A DNA stretch of 12,044 bases from Butyricicoccus sp. (lineage in GTDB: Bacteria > Bacillota > Clostridia > Oscillospirales > Butyricicoccaceae), in contig JAUMSA010000361.1 in NCBI GenBank assembly GCA_031293105.1, forward strand, positions 1 to 12,044, written 5' to 3'. Positions 5,469-12,044 of the stretch are shown one piece after another; position 1 is the first letter of the stretch, and the number at the start of each line of letters is the position of its first letter. Below the pieces are notes generated by a model. It was given only the letters and a program-made list of their open reading frames with translations. It had not been told where the DNA came from and did not search any database. A program made the position numbers and the translations under genes.

Positions 5469-5497
5469 ATTATACTCCGGGGTGTTGTAAAAATCAA
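5469..5497 (-). promoter_or_regulatory. Sigma-A-type promoter for the zinc-ribbon/flippase/mazG/hup/rqcP unit
   Basis: On the minus strand TTGATT (5497-5492) and TATAAT (5474-5469) are separated by 17 bases: a perfect -10 and four of six matches at -35. Predicted transcription starts near 5462, giving a leader of about 70 bases before the zinc-ribbon ATG. No comparable promoter was found between this point and the terminator at 1978, so the five genes downstream are probably one transcript. Confidence 0.78.
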
Positions 5498-5537
5498 GCA
5501 GATTCAAGGGGATGCCGCAACCCTTGCCGCCCGATGC

Positions 5538-6458
5538 TTATCCGATGAACTCGTGCAGCACCGACGCTTCGGGCATATAGGGTTTGTAATCAATGGACGC
5601 AAATTCCTGAGCCGCCCGGCTGATTTCCGGCAGCCCGGCCTTTTCCAGTTCCTCGGTCCTTTGCCCGGTCTGCTCCCGCAGTACATCGAGCAGGATGCAC
5701 GTTTCATACGGCAGGTACGAGTCGATGGTGTGGGTGGCAAACGAGCGGTAGGGGTCGATATACAGCCGTTCGCCGCGCCGGACCGACCGCCACTGCTGGA
5801 TGGTGGATTCGACCGGCGCGCCGCGGAAATTGGCATCCCGCACCGCGCGGCGGCAGAAGCGAAGCGACTCGGCTTCCATCTCCCAGCCGTCGGCCTGTAC
5901 GCTGCTGGCGACCGAGATATAGATGCCTGTCGCATGCCGTTCCAGGCCGCCCATGAGCACATCGTTAAAGGCATGGATGCCTTCAATCACGACGATTTCA
6001 TCCGGGTCGAGCGTCAGGCTCTTGGTTTCGCTGGTACGCATTTTGTGCGCAAAGTCAAAGGTCGGGATGTTGATTTCCTGGCCGCGGGCCAGCTTGGCCA
6101 GATGGTCGTGCAGCAGCGGCAAATCCATGCACAGCGGAGACTCAAAATCATACACCCCGTTTTCCTCGTCCCAGGGCATATCATACGCGCCCCGGCTGAG
6201 GTAATAGTCGTCCATGGAAATGGTTTCCACATGCACTCCCCGACGGTCCAAGGCCCGGCGCAGCCGGTCGGCCGTGGTGGTTTTGCCGCTGGAGGACGGC
6301 CCACACAAAAGCGCAATGGGCTTTTGGTCCCGGGCCTCGGCCAGCGATTCGGCCACGGCATCGATCTGGTCCAGGTACTGCTTTTCGCAGGCGGCAATGA
6401 ATCCAGCCGGGTCCTGTTTGGCTTGTGTATTAATCCAATCCAGTTGATATTTCGCCAT
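5538..6458 (-). CDS. Nucleoside kinase, uridine kinase family
   Basis: The 306-residue protein has a P-loop GPSSSGKTT (53-61), followed by SMDDYYLSR (81-89) and PTFDFAHKMR (132-141), the nucleoside-binding motifs of uridine kinase/phosphoribulokinase enzymes. VVIEGIHAFND (156-166) is the Walker-B-like strand. It likely phosphorylates a nucleoside such as uridine or cytidine in salvage. At about 306 residues it is longer than classic Udk (about 210). It resembles the kinase half of longer Clostridial proteins that carry a threonyl-tRNA-synthetase-like N-terminus, here absent. The start is set by GAGGAA five bases before ATG at 6458; an in-frame ATG at 6488 has no such site. It follows hemZ by 44 bases. 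Confidence 0.88.
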   Translation of the reverse strand: MAKYQLDWINTQAKQDPAGFIAACEKQYLDQIDAVAESLAEARDQKPIALLCGPSSSGKTTTADRLRRALDRRGVHVETISMDDYYLSRGAYDMPWDEENGVYDFESPLCMDLPLLHDHLAKLARGQEINIPTFDFAHKMRTSETKSLTLDPDEIVVIEGIHAFNDVLMGGLERHATGIYISVASSVQADGWEMEAESLRFCRRAVRDANFRGAPVESTIQQWRSVRRGERLYIDPYRSFATHTIDSYLPYETCILLDVLREQTGQRTEELEKAGLPEISRAAQEFASIDYKPYMPEASVLHEFIG

Positions 6459-6502
6459 AATGTTCCTCAATGCTTGCAATTCCGGCACGAGCCGGAGGGG
6501 AT

Positions 6503-7960
6503 TTATAACAGCAGGCGGCGCTTGCCGAGCAGGCAGCGTTCACCGGCTTCGATATATTCTTTGGGATATTTGGGGTTGGTAAACCGGGTGATCTTGCCGC
6601 TAGCGCGGTCCACCCGCTTGCTGACGCCGCCCGCGCCGGCGGATACGATGGTCTGCAATTCCTCCATCATCGCGATGTTATACAGATTCTCGGTGTCCGG
6701 TTTGCACCAGCCGACGTTCTCAAATCCACCGGCGGTGAATTTCTGGCGGTATAAATAATACGGCCCATATCCGGCCGCGCTGAGCGCCGCATTGGCGGCC
6801 GCCAGCATGGCCTGCACCCGGTCGTGCTGGGCGGCATTGGCGCCTTTGTCGGTCAAATCGGCGCCGCGCTTGATGGCCAGGGTATGCACGGTGATGTTTT
6901 CCGGCCCCAGGCCGATGAGGGTATCGATCGTGTGGGCAAAGCTTTCCGGTGTATCCCCCTCCAGTCCCGCGATGGTGTCCATGTTGATGACATCAAACCC
7001 GATTTCCCGGGCGAGCGCATAAGCCTCAAGCACCTCGTGCGCCGTGTGCCGACGGCCGATGTTTTGCAGCACCGCGTCGTTCATCGACTGCGGATTGATG
7101 GACACCCGTCCCGCACCGCCCGCACGGATGGCGACCAGCTTTTCCCGGGTAATGGTGTCCGGCCGCCCGGCTTCGACCGTATATTCCTGCAAATGGGACA
7201 GATCAAAATGCCGGCTGACGCTGTCCATCAGACGGGTCAGTTCCTCGGGCGACAGGGTCGTCGGCGTGCCGCCGCCGATGTAGATGCTGGACACCCGCAG
7301 CCCGCCCTCGCGCAGCAGCGCACCGGTGTCCGCCAGTTCGGCGCACAGGGCATCGACATACGGCGGGATGAGCGCCGCCGATTTTTCGATCGAATGCGAC
7401 ACGAACGAACAATAGGCGCACCGCGACGGACAAAACGGGATGCCGATATAGAGTGACACTTCGTTTTCGGGCAGACGCTCGAGCGCCGCCTGGGCAAAGG
7501 CTGCCGCGCGCATGGTCAGCGCTGTGCGCTCGGCGGTCACACCGTAGCGCTCGCGGAACCGCTGGGCGGTCTGTCCGCGGGTCAAGCCGCGCGCCATCAG
7601 GCCGCGGGCCAGTTTGGCGGGCCGCACGCCAGTCAGGCTGCCCCAGGCGGGCTGCACGGCCAAACGCGGGGCCATGGCGTCATAGAGCGCCAGCTTGACG
7701 ATCTCGGTCACGACCCGCTTTTGGGCCAGCCCGGTCAGGCCTTCGACCGAAGCCGAACGCTCGGCGGTTTCGGTGCGGCCCTCCAACCGGACTTCGGCCT
7801 GCGCACGGGCCGTGCCGCCGTCCAGTTCCAGACGGCTGATGCAGCAGTCCCCTTCCGCAGGCGGCTCGGACGCATAGACCGGCCGCTCGGTTGGCAGCAA
7901 ATGCAGCAGCATTTCCTCGACCGCGTGCTTTAGGTCATGCCCTTGCAGCACATAGATCAT
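6503..7960 (-). CDS. hemZ: Radical SAM coproporphyrinogen dehydrogenase-like protein HemZ
   Basis: The 485-residue protein has an N-terminal domain of about 165 residues (including SLTGVRPAKLARGLMARG) typical of HemZ, then a radical SAM core. The 4Fe-4S cluster motif is FCPSRCAYCSF, with Cys177, Cys181 and Cys184, and GGGTPTTL (229-236) follows. The end YYLYRQKFTAGGFENVGWCKP is a HemN/HemZ hallmark. HemZ was assigned to oxygen-independent conversion of coproporphyrinogen III to protoporphyrinogen IX, though many Clostridia with HemZ lack a full heme pathway and its true substrate there is unclear. The ATG overlaps the hydrolase stop by four bases (ATGA), so the two are likely co-translated. 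The rel-dtd-hydrolase-hemZ order is common in Clostridia. Confidence 0.92.
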   Translation of the reverse strand: MIYVLQGHDLKHAVEEMLLHLLPTERPVYASEPPAEGDCCISRLELDGGTARAQAEVRLEGRTETAERSASVEGLTGLAQKRVVTEIVKLALYDAMAPRLAVQPAWGSLTGVRPAKLARGLMARGLTRGQTAQRFRERYGVTAERTALTMRAAAFAQAALERLPENEVSLYIGIPFCPSRCAYCSFVSHSIEKSAALIPPYVDALCAELADTGALLREGGLRVSSIYIGGGTPTTLSPEELTRLMDSVSRHFDLSHLQEYTVEAGRPDTITREKLVAIRAGGAGRVSINPQSMNDAVLQNIGRRHTAHEVLEAYALAREIGFDVINMDTIAGLEGDTPESFAHTIDTLIGLGPENITVHTLAIKRGADLTDKGANAAQHDRVQAMLAAANAALSAAGYGPYYLYRQKFTAGGFENVGWCKPDTENLYNIAMMEELQTIVSAGAGGVSKRVDRASGKITRFTNPKYPKEYIEAGERCLLGKRRLLL

Positions 7961-8589
7961 TTTCCGGTCGCCTGCCGCATATAGGGATTGTTCCGGCGCT
8001 CGTCTTCCAAGGTGGACAGGCCTTCGTGGCCGGGCAGCACCTTGTAATCGCCTTCCAGGTCATGCAGGCGCTTTAAAGAGGCCAGCATCTTGCTGAAGTC
8101 GCCGCCTTCCAGGTCACACCGGCCGCATTCGTGGCGGAACAGCGTATCGCCGGTAAACAGCACATCGCCCACCTTGATTACCGACGAACCGGGCGTATGG
8201 CCGGGCGTATTCATATAGTACGCGGTCAGGCCGCCAATGGTGACCTCGGTGCCCTCCTCGGCCTCGATATCCACCGGCGTTTCGACAAAGCTCTTGGCCC
8301 AGGGACGGAACTCGCCCATGGCATCCTTATGCAGCAGCCAAGTATCGCCCTTGGGGCAGACCAGCTTGGCGCCCGTGGCCTTAGCCACGTCATGCACCGC
8401 TAGGATATGGTCAAAATGACCGTGGGTTAGCAGCACATATTTGAGCTGAATCTTTTCGTCCTCAATGGCCTTGAGGATGCTCGGCGCGTTGTCGCCCGGA
8501 TCGACGACCGCGCCTTCCATGGTATTTTCATCGTAAAAAATATAGCAGTTGGTCTGCACCATGCCGACCACCAAGCGTAAAATCTTCAT
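7957..8589 (-). CDS. Metallo-beta-lactamase-fold hydrolase, glyoxalase-II-like
   Basis: The 210-residue protein has the full two-metal site: THGHFDH (His56, His58, Asp60, His61), His131 in NTPGHTPGS, Asp148 in FTGDTLF and His188 in LPGHEG. The length and the start MKILRLVVGMVQTNCYIFYD match the short YqgX/GloB-like group, which hydrolyse thioesters such as S-lactoyl conjugates or act on unknown substrates. The longer helical C-terminal domain of true glyoxalase II is absent. The ATG at 8589 is chosen because AAAGGTG lies seven bases before it, and because it overlaps the dtd stop in ATGA. An open frame further upstream lies inside dtd. Confidence 0.9.
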   Translation of the reverse strand: MKILRLVVGMVQTNCYIFYDENTMEGAVVDPGDNAPSILKAIEDEKIQLKYVLLTHGHFDHILAVHDVAKATGAKLVCPKGDTWLLHKDAMGEFRPWAKSFVETPVDIEAEEGTEVTIGGLTAYYMNTPGHTPGSSVIKVGDVLFTGDTLFRHECGRCDLEGGDFSKMLASLKRLHDLEGDYKVLPGHEGLSTLEDERRNNPYMRQATGK

Positions 8590-9050
8590 GTATTGACACC
8601 TTTCTTCATTTCGTCCGTGTCCATCCAGATGGTGACCGGACCGTCGTTGATGAGTTCCACCTGCATATCCGCGCCAAATTCGCCGGTCTCGACCGGCAGA
8701 CCGGTCGCTCGGCAATGCTGCACAAAGGATTCGTACAGCGGCACCGCGGTTTCCGGCCGGGCGGCACGGGTAAAGCTCGGGCGCTTGCCGCGGCGGCAGT
8801 CGCCATACAGAGTGAACTGGGATACCACCAGCAGGCCGCCGCCGATATCGGCCGCCGACCGGTTCATTTTATCGTCGTCGTCGGTAAATATACGCAGTCC
8901 GGCGCATTTTTCGGCCAGATACCGGGCCTGTTCCTCGCTGTCGCCCTCCTGCACGCCGAGCAGGATGAGCAGGCCGGGGCCGATCTGGCCCTTGACCTGG
9001 CCGTCGATGGTGACCGATGCGCGTTTGACGCGCTGAATCAGTGCTCGCAT
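8586..9050 (-). CDS. dtd: D-aminoacyl-tRNA deacylase
   Basis: The 154-residue enzyme removes D-amino acids (and glycine mischarged on tRNA-Ala) from tRNA. It shows the two active-site motifs SQFTLYGD (77-84) and NDGPVTI (135-141, with the cross-subunit cis Gly-Pro). The start MRALIQRVKRASVTIDG is typical. The length is close to the usual 145-150. AGGAGG lies five bases before the ATG. It follows rel by 13 bases and overlaps the hydrolase start by four, placing it in the same transcript. The rel-dtd pair is conserved across Firmicutes. Confidence 0.96.
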   Translation of the reverse strand: MRALIQRVKRASVTIDGQVKGQIGPGLLILLGVQEGDSEEQARYLAEKCAGLRIFTDDDDKMNRSAADIGGGLLVVSQFTLYGDCRRGKRPSFTRAARPETAVPLYESFVQHCRATGLPVETGEFGADMQVELINDGPVTIWMDTDEMKKGVNT

Positions 9051-9063
9051 GGGTTCCTCCTGG

Positions 9064-11259
9064 TTACGTACCGTCGGCCGTGCGCGTCACATCGAGCACG
9101 CCCTTGGTATTTTTCAGCCGGTTGATGATATTGTCCAGCTGGGCCACGCCCGACACATCGACCATGGCGTTGATGACGCCAAAGCCGTCGTTTAAGTCTC
9201 GGGCAGACAGTTCATGCACATTGACGTGTGACTGCGCCAGCAGGACGGCCACATCGCTGAGTACACCGATGCGGTTGCGGGTCGAGATCTGCAAACCGGT
9301 CGAGAAGCGGTTGGTCTTGCGGTCCAGGATGTCCTCGTCCCACCAGACGTTAATCCAGCGGTTTTCCTCGTCCTTGGCGCCGCTGTTGCGCACATTGACG
9401 CAGTCCTTGCGGTGGATGGACACGCCATAGCCGCGCGTGATAAAGCCGATGATATCGTCGCCCGGAATCGGGGTGCAGCAGCGGGCAAACTTGACCAGAC
9501 AGTTGTCGATGCCCTCGACGATGACGCCCGATTGGCTCTTGGGCTTTTTCTTGGTATCCGGCTGCGGCTGGAGCACCTTTTCGGCCTTCTCCTGCGCCCG
9601 GCGTAGCTTCATCACATCGTCCTTGATCTTGTTGATGACCTTGGTGATGGTGATGCCGCCGTAGCCGATGGCCGCATACAGTTCGTCCAGGGTATTGAAC
9701 GAGAATTTATTGAGGGCGTTTTTGCGCACTTCCTCATGGTCATAGAAACCATTATAAAGCAGGTTGGCGCGCAGTTCGCGGTCGAGCTCGGCCTTGCCCT
9801 GCTCGATGTTCTCCTCGCGGCATTCCTTCTTGAACCACTGCTTGATCTTGTTGCGCGCCTCGGTGGTCTTGACGATCTTGAGCCAGTTGCGCGACGGGCC
9901 ATGTGTCTCCTTGGATGTCAGGATTTCCACGATATCGCCGTTTTTGAGCTGCGAGTCAATGGGCGCAATACGGCCGTTGATCTTGGCGCCCACCATGCGG
10001 TTGCCGACCGCCGAGTGGATGGCATAGGCCAAATCAATCGGGGTAGCACCGGCGGGCATGTTGACCACGTCGCCCTTGGGTGTAAAGACAAAGACCTCAT
10101 CGGCGAACAGATCGACCTTGATGGCCTTGATGAAATCCTCGGCCTCGGTGTCCTGCTGGGCTTCCAGCAGCTGCCGAATCCAGGCAAACGCCTGCTCGTT
10201 GCCGACTTTGTCCAGGCCCTGCTTGTATTTCCAGTGAGCCGCCACGCCGTATTCGGCCATTTTATGCATTTCCTCGGTGCGGATCTGGATTTCAAACGGG
10301 ATACCTTCGCGGCCGATGACCGTGGTATGCAGCGATTGGTAGCCGTTGGGCTTGGGGGTGGAGATATAGTCTTTAAAACGCCCCGGGATGGGTTTATACA
10401 GGTCGTGCACATAGCCGAGCACGTTGTAACAGTCGGTGACCGAATCGACGATGACGCGCACGGCGCAGATGTCGTAAATCTCGTTGATGGTCTTATGCTG
10501 GGCGTACATCTTGCGATAAATCGAATAAATGTGCTTGATGCGCCCGGAAATGGTGTGTTTGATGTGGGCTTCGTCGAGCTTTTCGCTAATGTTTTGCTGA
10601 ATGTGGCTCAAGAACTCCTCGTGCTGGCTGGACTGTTTTTCCAGGCCGTCGACGATTTCCTGATACCCGATGGGGTCCAGGCATTTGAGCGACAGGTCTT
10701 CGAGTTCCCATTTGATGCGGCTCATGCCCAAGCGATGGGCAATGGGCGCATAGATTTCCATGGTTTCGAGCGCCTTGTCGCGCTGCTTGCGCTCAGGCAG
10801 ATACTGGAAGGTGCGGGCATTGTGCAGCCGGTCGGCCAGCTTGATGAGGATGACGCGGATATCCTTGGCCATGGCCAAAAACATCTTGCGCAAATCCTCA
10901 AACTGCTCCTGCTCCTTGGAATAGCGCAGCATGCCCAGGCGGGTAACGCCATCGACCAGTTCGGCCACCGAGGTGCCGAATTTATTTTCAATGGCCTTGT
11001 AGTCAAACTCGGTATCCTCGATGCAGTCGTGCAGCAGGCCGGCACAAATCGAGTCGGTATCCAGCCCCATTTCGACGATGATCTCGGCTACCGCCACCGG
11101 ATGGATGATATACGGTTCGCCATTGCGGCGTTTTTGCCCTTCATGGGCGGCCGCGGCGCATTCATACGCGGCGCGGATCTTTTTTTCATTGATGGCCGGG
11201 TTTTGTTTTTTTGCTCGCTCGACCAAAAAATCGATTCTATTTTGGATTGGGGACGACAT
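9064..11259 (-). CDS. relA: Bifunctional (p)ppGpp synthetase/hydrolase Rel
   Basis: The 731-residue, full-length Rel/SpoT homologue makes and degrades the alarmone (p)ppGpp. The HD hydrolase domain has His53 and the HDCIED motif (77-82). The synthetase domain carries GRIKHIYSIYRKM, then GRFKDYISTPKPNGYQSLHTT. The RFKD form marks a bifunctional Rel, rather than a RelA with the acidic ExDD. The TGS domain follows (VFVFTPKGDVVNMPAGATPIDLAYAIHSAVG), then the conserved Cys-Cys region (KFARCCTPIPGDDIIGFITRG) and an ACT/RRM domain at the end. No catalytic residue looks missing, so both activities are expected. The ribosome-binding site is AAGGAGGG, seven bases before the ATG. Confidence 0.97.
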   Translation of the reverse strand: MSSPIQNRIDFLVERAKKQNPAINEKKIRAAYECAAAAHEGQKRRNGEPYIIHPVAVAEIIVEMGLDTDSICAGLLHDCIEDTEFDYKAIENKFGTSVAELVDGVTRLGMLRYSKEQEQFEDLRKMFLAMAKDIRVILIKLADRLHNARTFQYLPERKQRDKALETMEIYAPIAHRLGMSRIKWELEDLSLKCLDPIGYQEIVDGLEKQSSQHEEFLSHIQQNISEKLDEAHIKHTISGRIKHIYSIYRKMYAQHKTINEIYDICAVRVIVDSVTDCYNVLGYVHDLYKPIPGRFKDYISTPKPNGYQSLHTTVIGREGIPFEIQIRTEEMHKMAEYGVAAHWKYKQGLDKVGNEQAFAWIRQLLEAQQDTEAEDFIKAIKVDLFADEVFVFTPKGDVVNMPAGATPIDLAYAIHSAVGNRMVGAKINGRIAPIDSQLKNGDIVEILTSKETHGPSRNWLKIVKTTEARNKIKQWFKKECREENIEQGKAELDRELRANLLYNGFYDHEEVRKNALNKFSFNTLDELYAAIGYGGITITKVINKIKDDVMKLRRAQEKAEKVLQPQPDTKKKPKSQSGVIVEGIDNCLVKFARCCTPIPGDDIIGFITRGYGVSIHRKDCVNVRNSGAKDEENRWINVWWDEDILDRKTNRFSTGLQISTRNRIGVLSDVAVLLAQSHVNVHELSARDLNDGFGVINAMVDVSGVAQLDNIINRLKNTKGVLDVTRTADGT

Positions 11260-11282
11260 AAAATTCCCTCCTTACGCATGGA

Positions 11283-11306
11283 TTTGCAGCCGCTTTTGCA
11301 GCCGCT
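11283..11306. repeat. Perfect 12-bp tandem duplication between recJ and rel
   Basis: TTTGCAGCCGCT occurs twice head-to-tail (11283-11294 and 11295-11306) in the short gap between the recJ stop and the rel ribosome-binding site. It is likely a replication-slippage duplication, with no recognisable regulatory meaning. Confidence 0.8.
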
Positions 11307-11327
11307 GGGGAGTGGATGACCCCTTGC

Positions 11328-12044
11328 TTATTGACTCATACTTTTCAGGGTGCCCAGGACAACCGATTTGGAAATATCCGCCTTGCCCTTGTAGGGCTTT
11401 AAAATGATATTCAGCAAGCCGTCGCGGAAATTGTAGCTTAACAGCTGGCTTTCGCTGAACACATCCAGGCAGACGAACAGTTTGCCGATGTTCACCTCTC
11501 GTTTACTCTCCCATTGTACACGCCGGGAAAGCGCGTTGGAATGTACGCTCAGCCGTCCTTCTTCGGCGCGGCTGATGATGTGCCGCCACACGGCGACCAG
11601 TTCGGGCCTGCGCGGCAGCAGCACCCGGGCCTCGGCGGCGGTCAGCGCGCCGTCGGACATGTAGCGGTTATACAGGTTTAAAATCTTCTGGTCGGCCAGC
11701 AGTTCGCACTCGCTCAGGCGCACATCTTTAAGCACCATCTGCACGGTGCGCTGGCCGCGGTATTCGTTGATCTCCAAATGGAACGCCGCATCGACGAAGT
11801 TGCCCTGCGCAAAGCCGCAGCCGCCCGCGCCGGTGCCGAACAGCATCGCGGTATAGGAAACGCCGTCCTTGGTCAGGGTCAGCCGGACATGCCGGTCGCT
11901 CGAAATGGGCGTAATATCCTCGACATAGAGGTTTTCCATGGAGAACACCGGCTGCTGGTTGCGCATACCGAAGGGTTCCAAGGCCGACAGGCCTTCAACT
12001 CCACTTTCAGTGATATAGGCGGGCGTAATCGCGCAGTCCACATG
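11328..12044 (-). CDS. recJ: Single-stranded-DNA exonuclease RecJ, C-terminal part (runs off right edge)
   Basis: The last 239 codons are present. The frame is open through the right edge, so an apparent GTG at 12041 is not the start. GVEGLSALEPFGMRNQQPVF matches the RecJ 'L-E-P-F-G-x-x-N-x-x-P-x-F' signature at the start of the OB-fold domain (ssDNA binding). HVRLTLTKDGVSYTAMLFGTG and a beta-rich FHLEINEYRGQRTVQMVLKDVR follow. The last 120 or so residues form the Firmicutes-specific C-terminal extension. RecJ degrades single strands 5' to 3' in recombination and mismatch repair. The catalytic DHH/DHHA1 part lies outside. It sits 68 bases upstream of rel, without the apt gene often found between them. 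Confidence 0.9.
   Translation of the reverse strand, partial: HVDCAITPAYITESGVEGLSALEPFGMRNQQPVFSMENLYVEDITPISSDRHVRLTLTKDGVSYTAMLFGTGAGGCGFAQGNFVDAAFHLEINEYRGQRTVQMVLKDVRLSECELLADQKILNLYNRYMSDGALTAAEARVLLPRRPELVAVWRHIISRAEEGRLSVHSNALSRRVQWESKREVNIGKLFVCLDVFSESQLLSYNFRDGLLNIILKPYKGKADISKSVVLGTLKSMSQ

Noticed and set aside
6481..6496. Perfect 6-bp hairpin TCCGGC/GCCGGA between hemZ and the nucleoside kinase gene
   Set aside because: No T-tract on either strand, so not a terminator; too short to claim a role.
4974..6758. Long plus-strand open frame of 594 codons opposite the zinc-ribbon, kinase and hemZ genes
   Set aside because: It is antisense to well-recognised genes, has no domain-like sequence, and is explained by the codon bias of a high-GC genome. 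Similar long antisense frames occur opposite rel (9736-11319) and the flippase gene (3909-4955).
7957..8715. Extended 252-residue version of the hydrolase
   Set aside because: The extra 42 residues are encoded within dtd and have no family similarity; the ATG at 8589 has a proper ribosome-binding site and a family-typical N-terminus.
1..12044. tRNA, rRNA, CRISPR array, insertion sequence, attachment site or prophage gene
   Set aside because: No cloverleaf-like or rRNA sequence, no spaced repeats, no transposase, integrase or phage-like protein was recognised on either strand.

Overview
The window looks like chromosomal DNA from an endospore-forming, high-GC member of the Clostridia, most likely an Oscillospiraceae/Ruminococcaceae-type gut bacterium. 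The reasons are the sporulation genes yabP, yabQ and a spoVB-like flippase, low-GC-type Shine-Dalgarno sites (AGGAGG/GGAGG), and a gene order matching the Bacillus yabM-yabN-yabO-yabP-yabQ-divIC-yabR cluster. Lineage is inferred from gene content only. All recognisable protein genes lie on the minus strand, so transcription runs from high to low coordinates. The one exception is a small plus-strand unit near the left edge.

Right block (12044 to about 5500): the C-terminal part of recJ, the stringent-response enzyme Rel, D-aminoacyl-tRNA deacylase (dtd), a metallo-beta-lactamase-fold hydrolase, the radical SAM enzyme HemZ, and a uridine-kinase-family nucleoside kinase. dtd, the hydrolase and hemZ are joined by 4-base ATGA overlaps, so they are probably translationally coupled. 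The apt gene that often sits between recJ and rel is absent.

Middle block (about 5500 to 1978): a strong sigma-A-type promoter (TTGATT-17-TATAAT) drives a short coiled-coil/zinc-ribbon protein. It is followed by the spoVB/yabM-like flippase, mazG, an HU-family DNA-binding protein and the S4-domain ribosome quality control factor RqcP (YabO). A clear intrinsic terminator closes this unit immediately after rqcP.

Left block (1946 to 350): yabP, yabQ, a DivIC/FtsB-like division protein and a YabR-like S1-domain RNA-binding protein, ending at a bidirectional terminator. The leftmost gene is the first 60 codons of an amidohydrolase that runs off the left edge.

The most unusual element is the roughly 160-base plus-strand unit at 214-376. 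A consensus sigma-A promoter (TTGACA-17-TATGAT) is followed by an inverted repeat at the predicted transcript 5' end, a 26-codon ORF with a good ribosome-binding site whose 3' half is itself an intrinsic terminator, and then a second terminator. This is the layout of a leader-peptide attenuator, such as those ahead of antibiotic-resistance genes, but no plus-strand gene follows. It is either an orphaned attenuator or a stand-alone small RNA/peptide. A second oddity is the flippase start, where the best-placed ATG is out of frame by one base across an A7 run. No rRNA, tRNA, CRISPR array, insertion sequence or prophage was seen.
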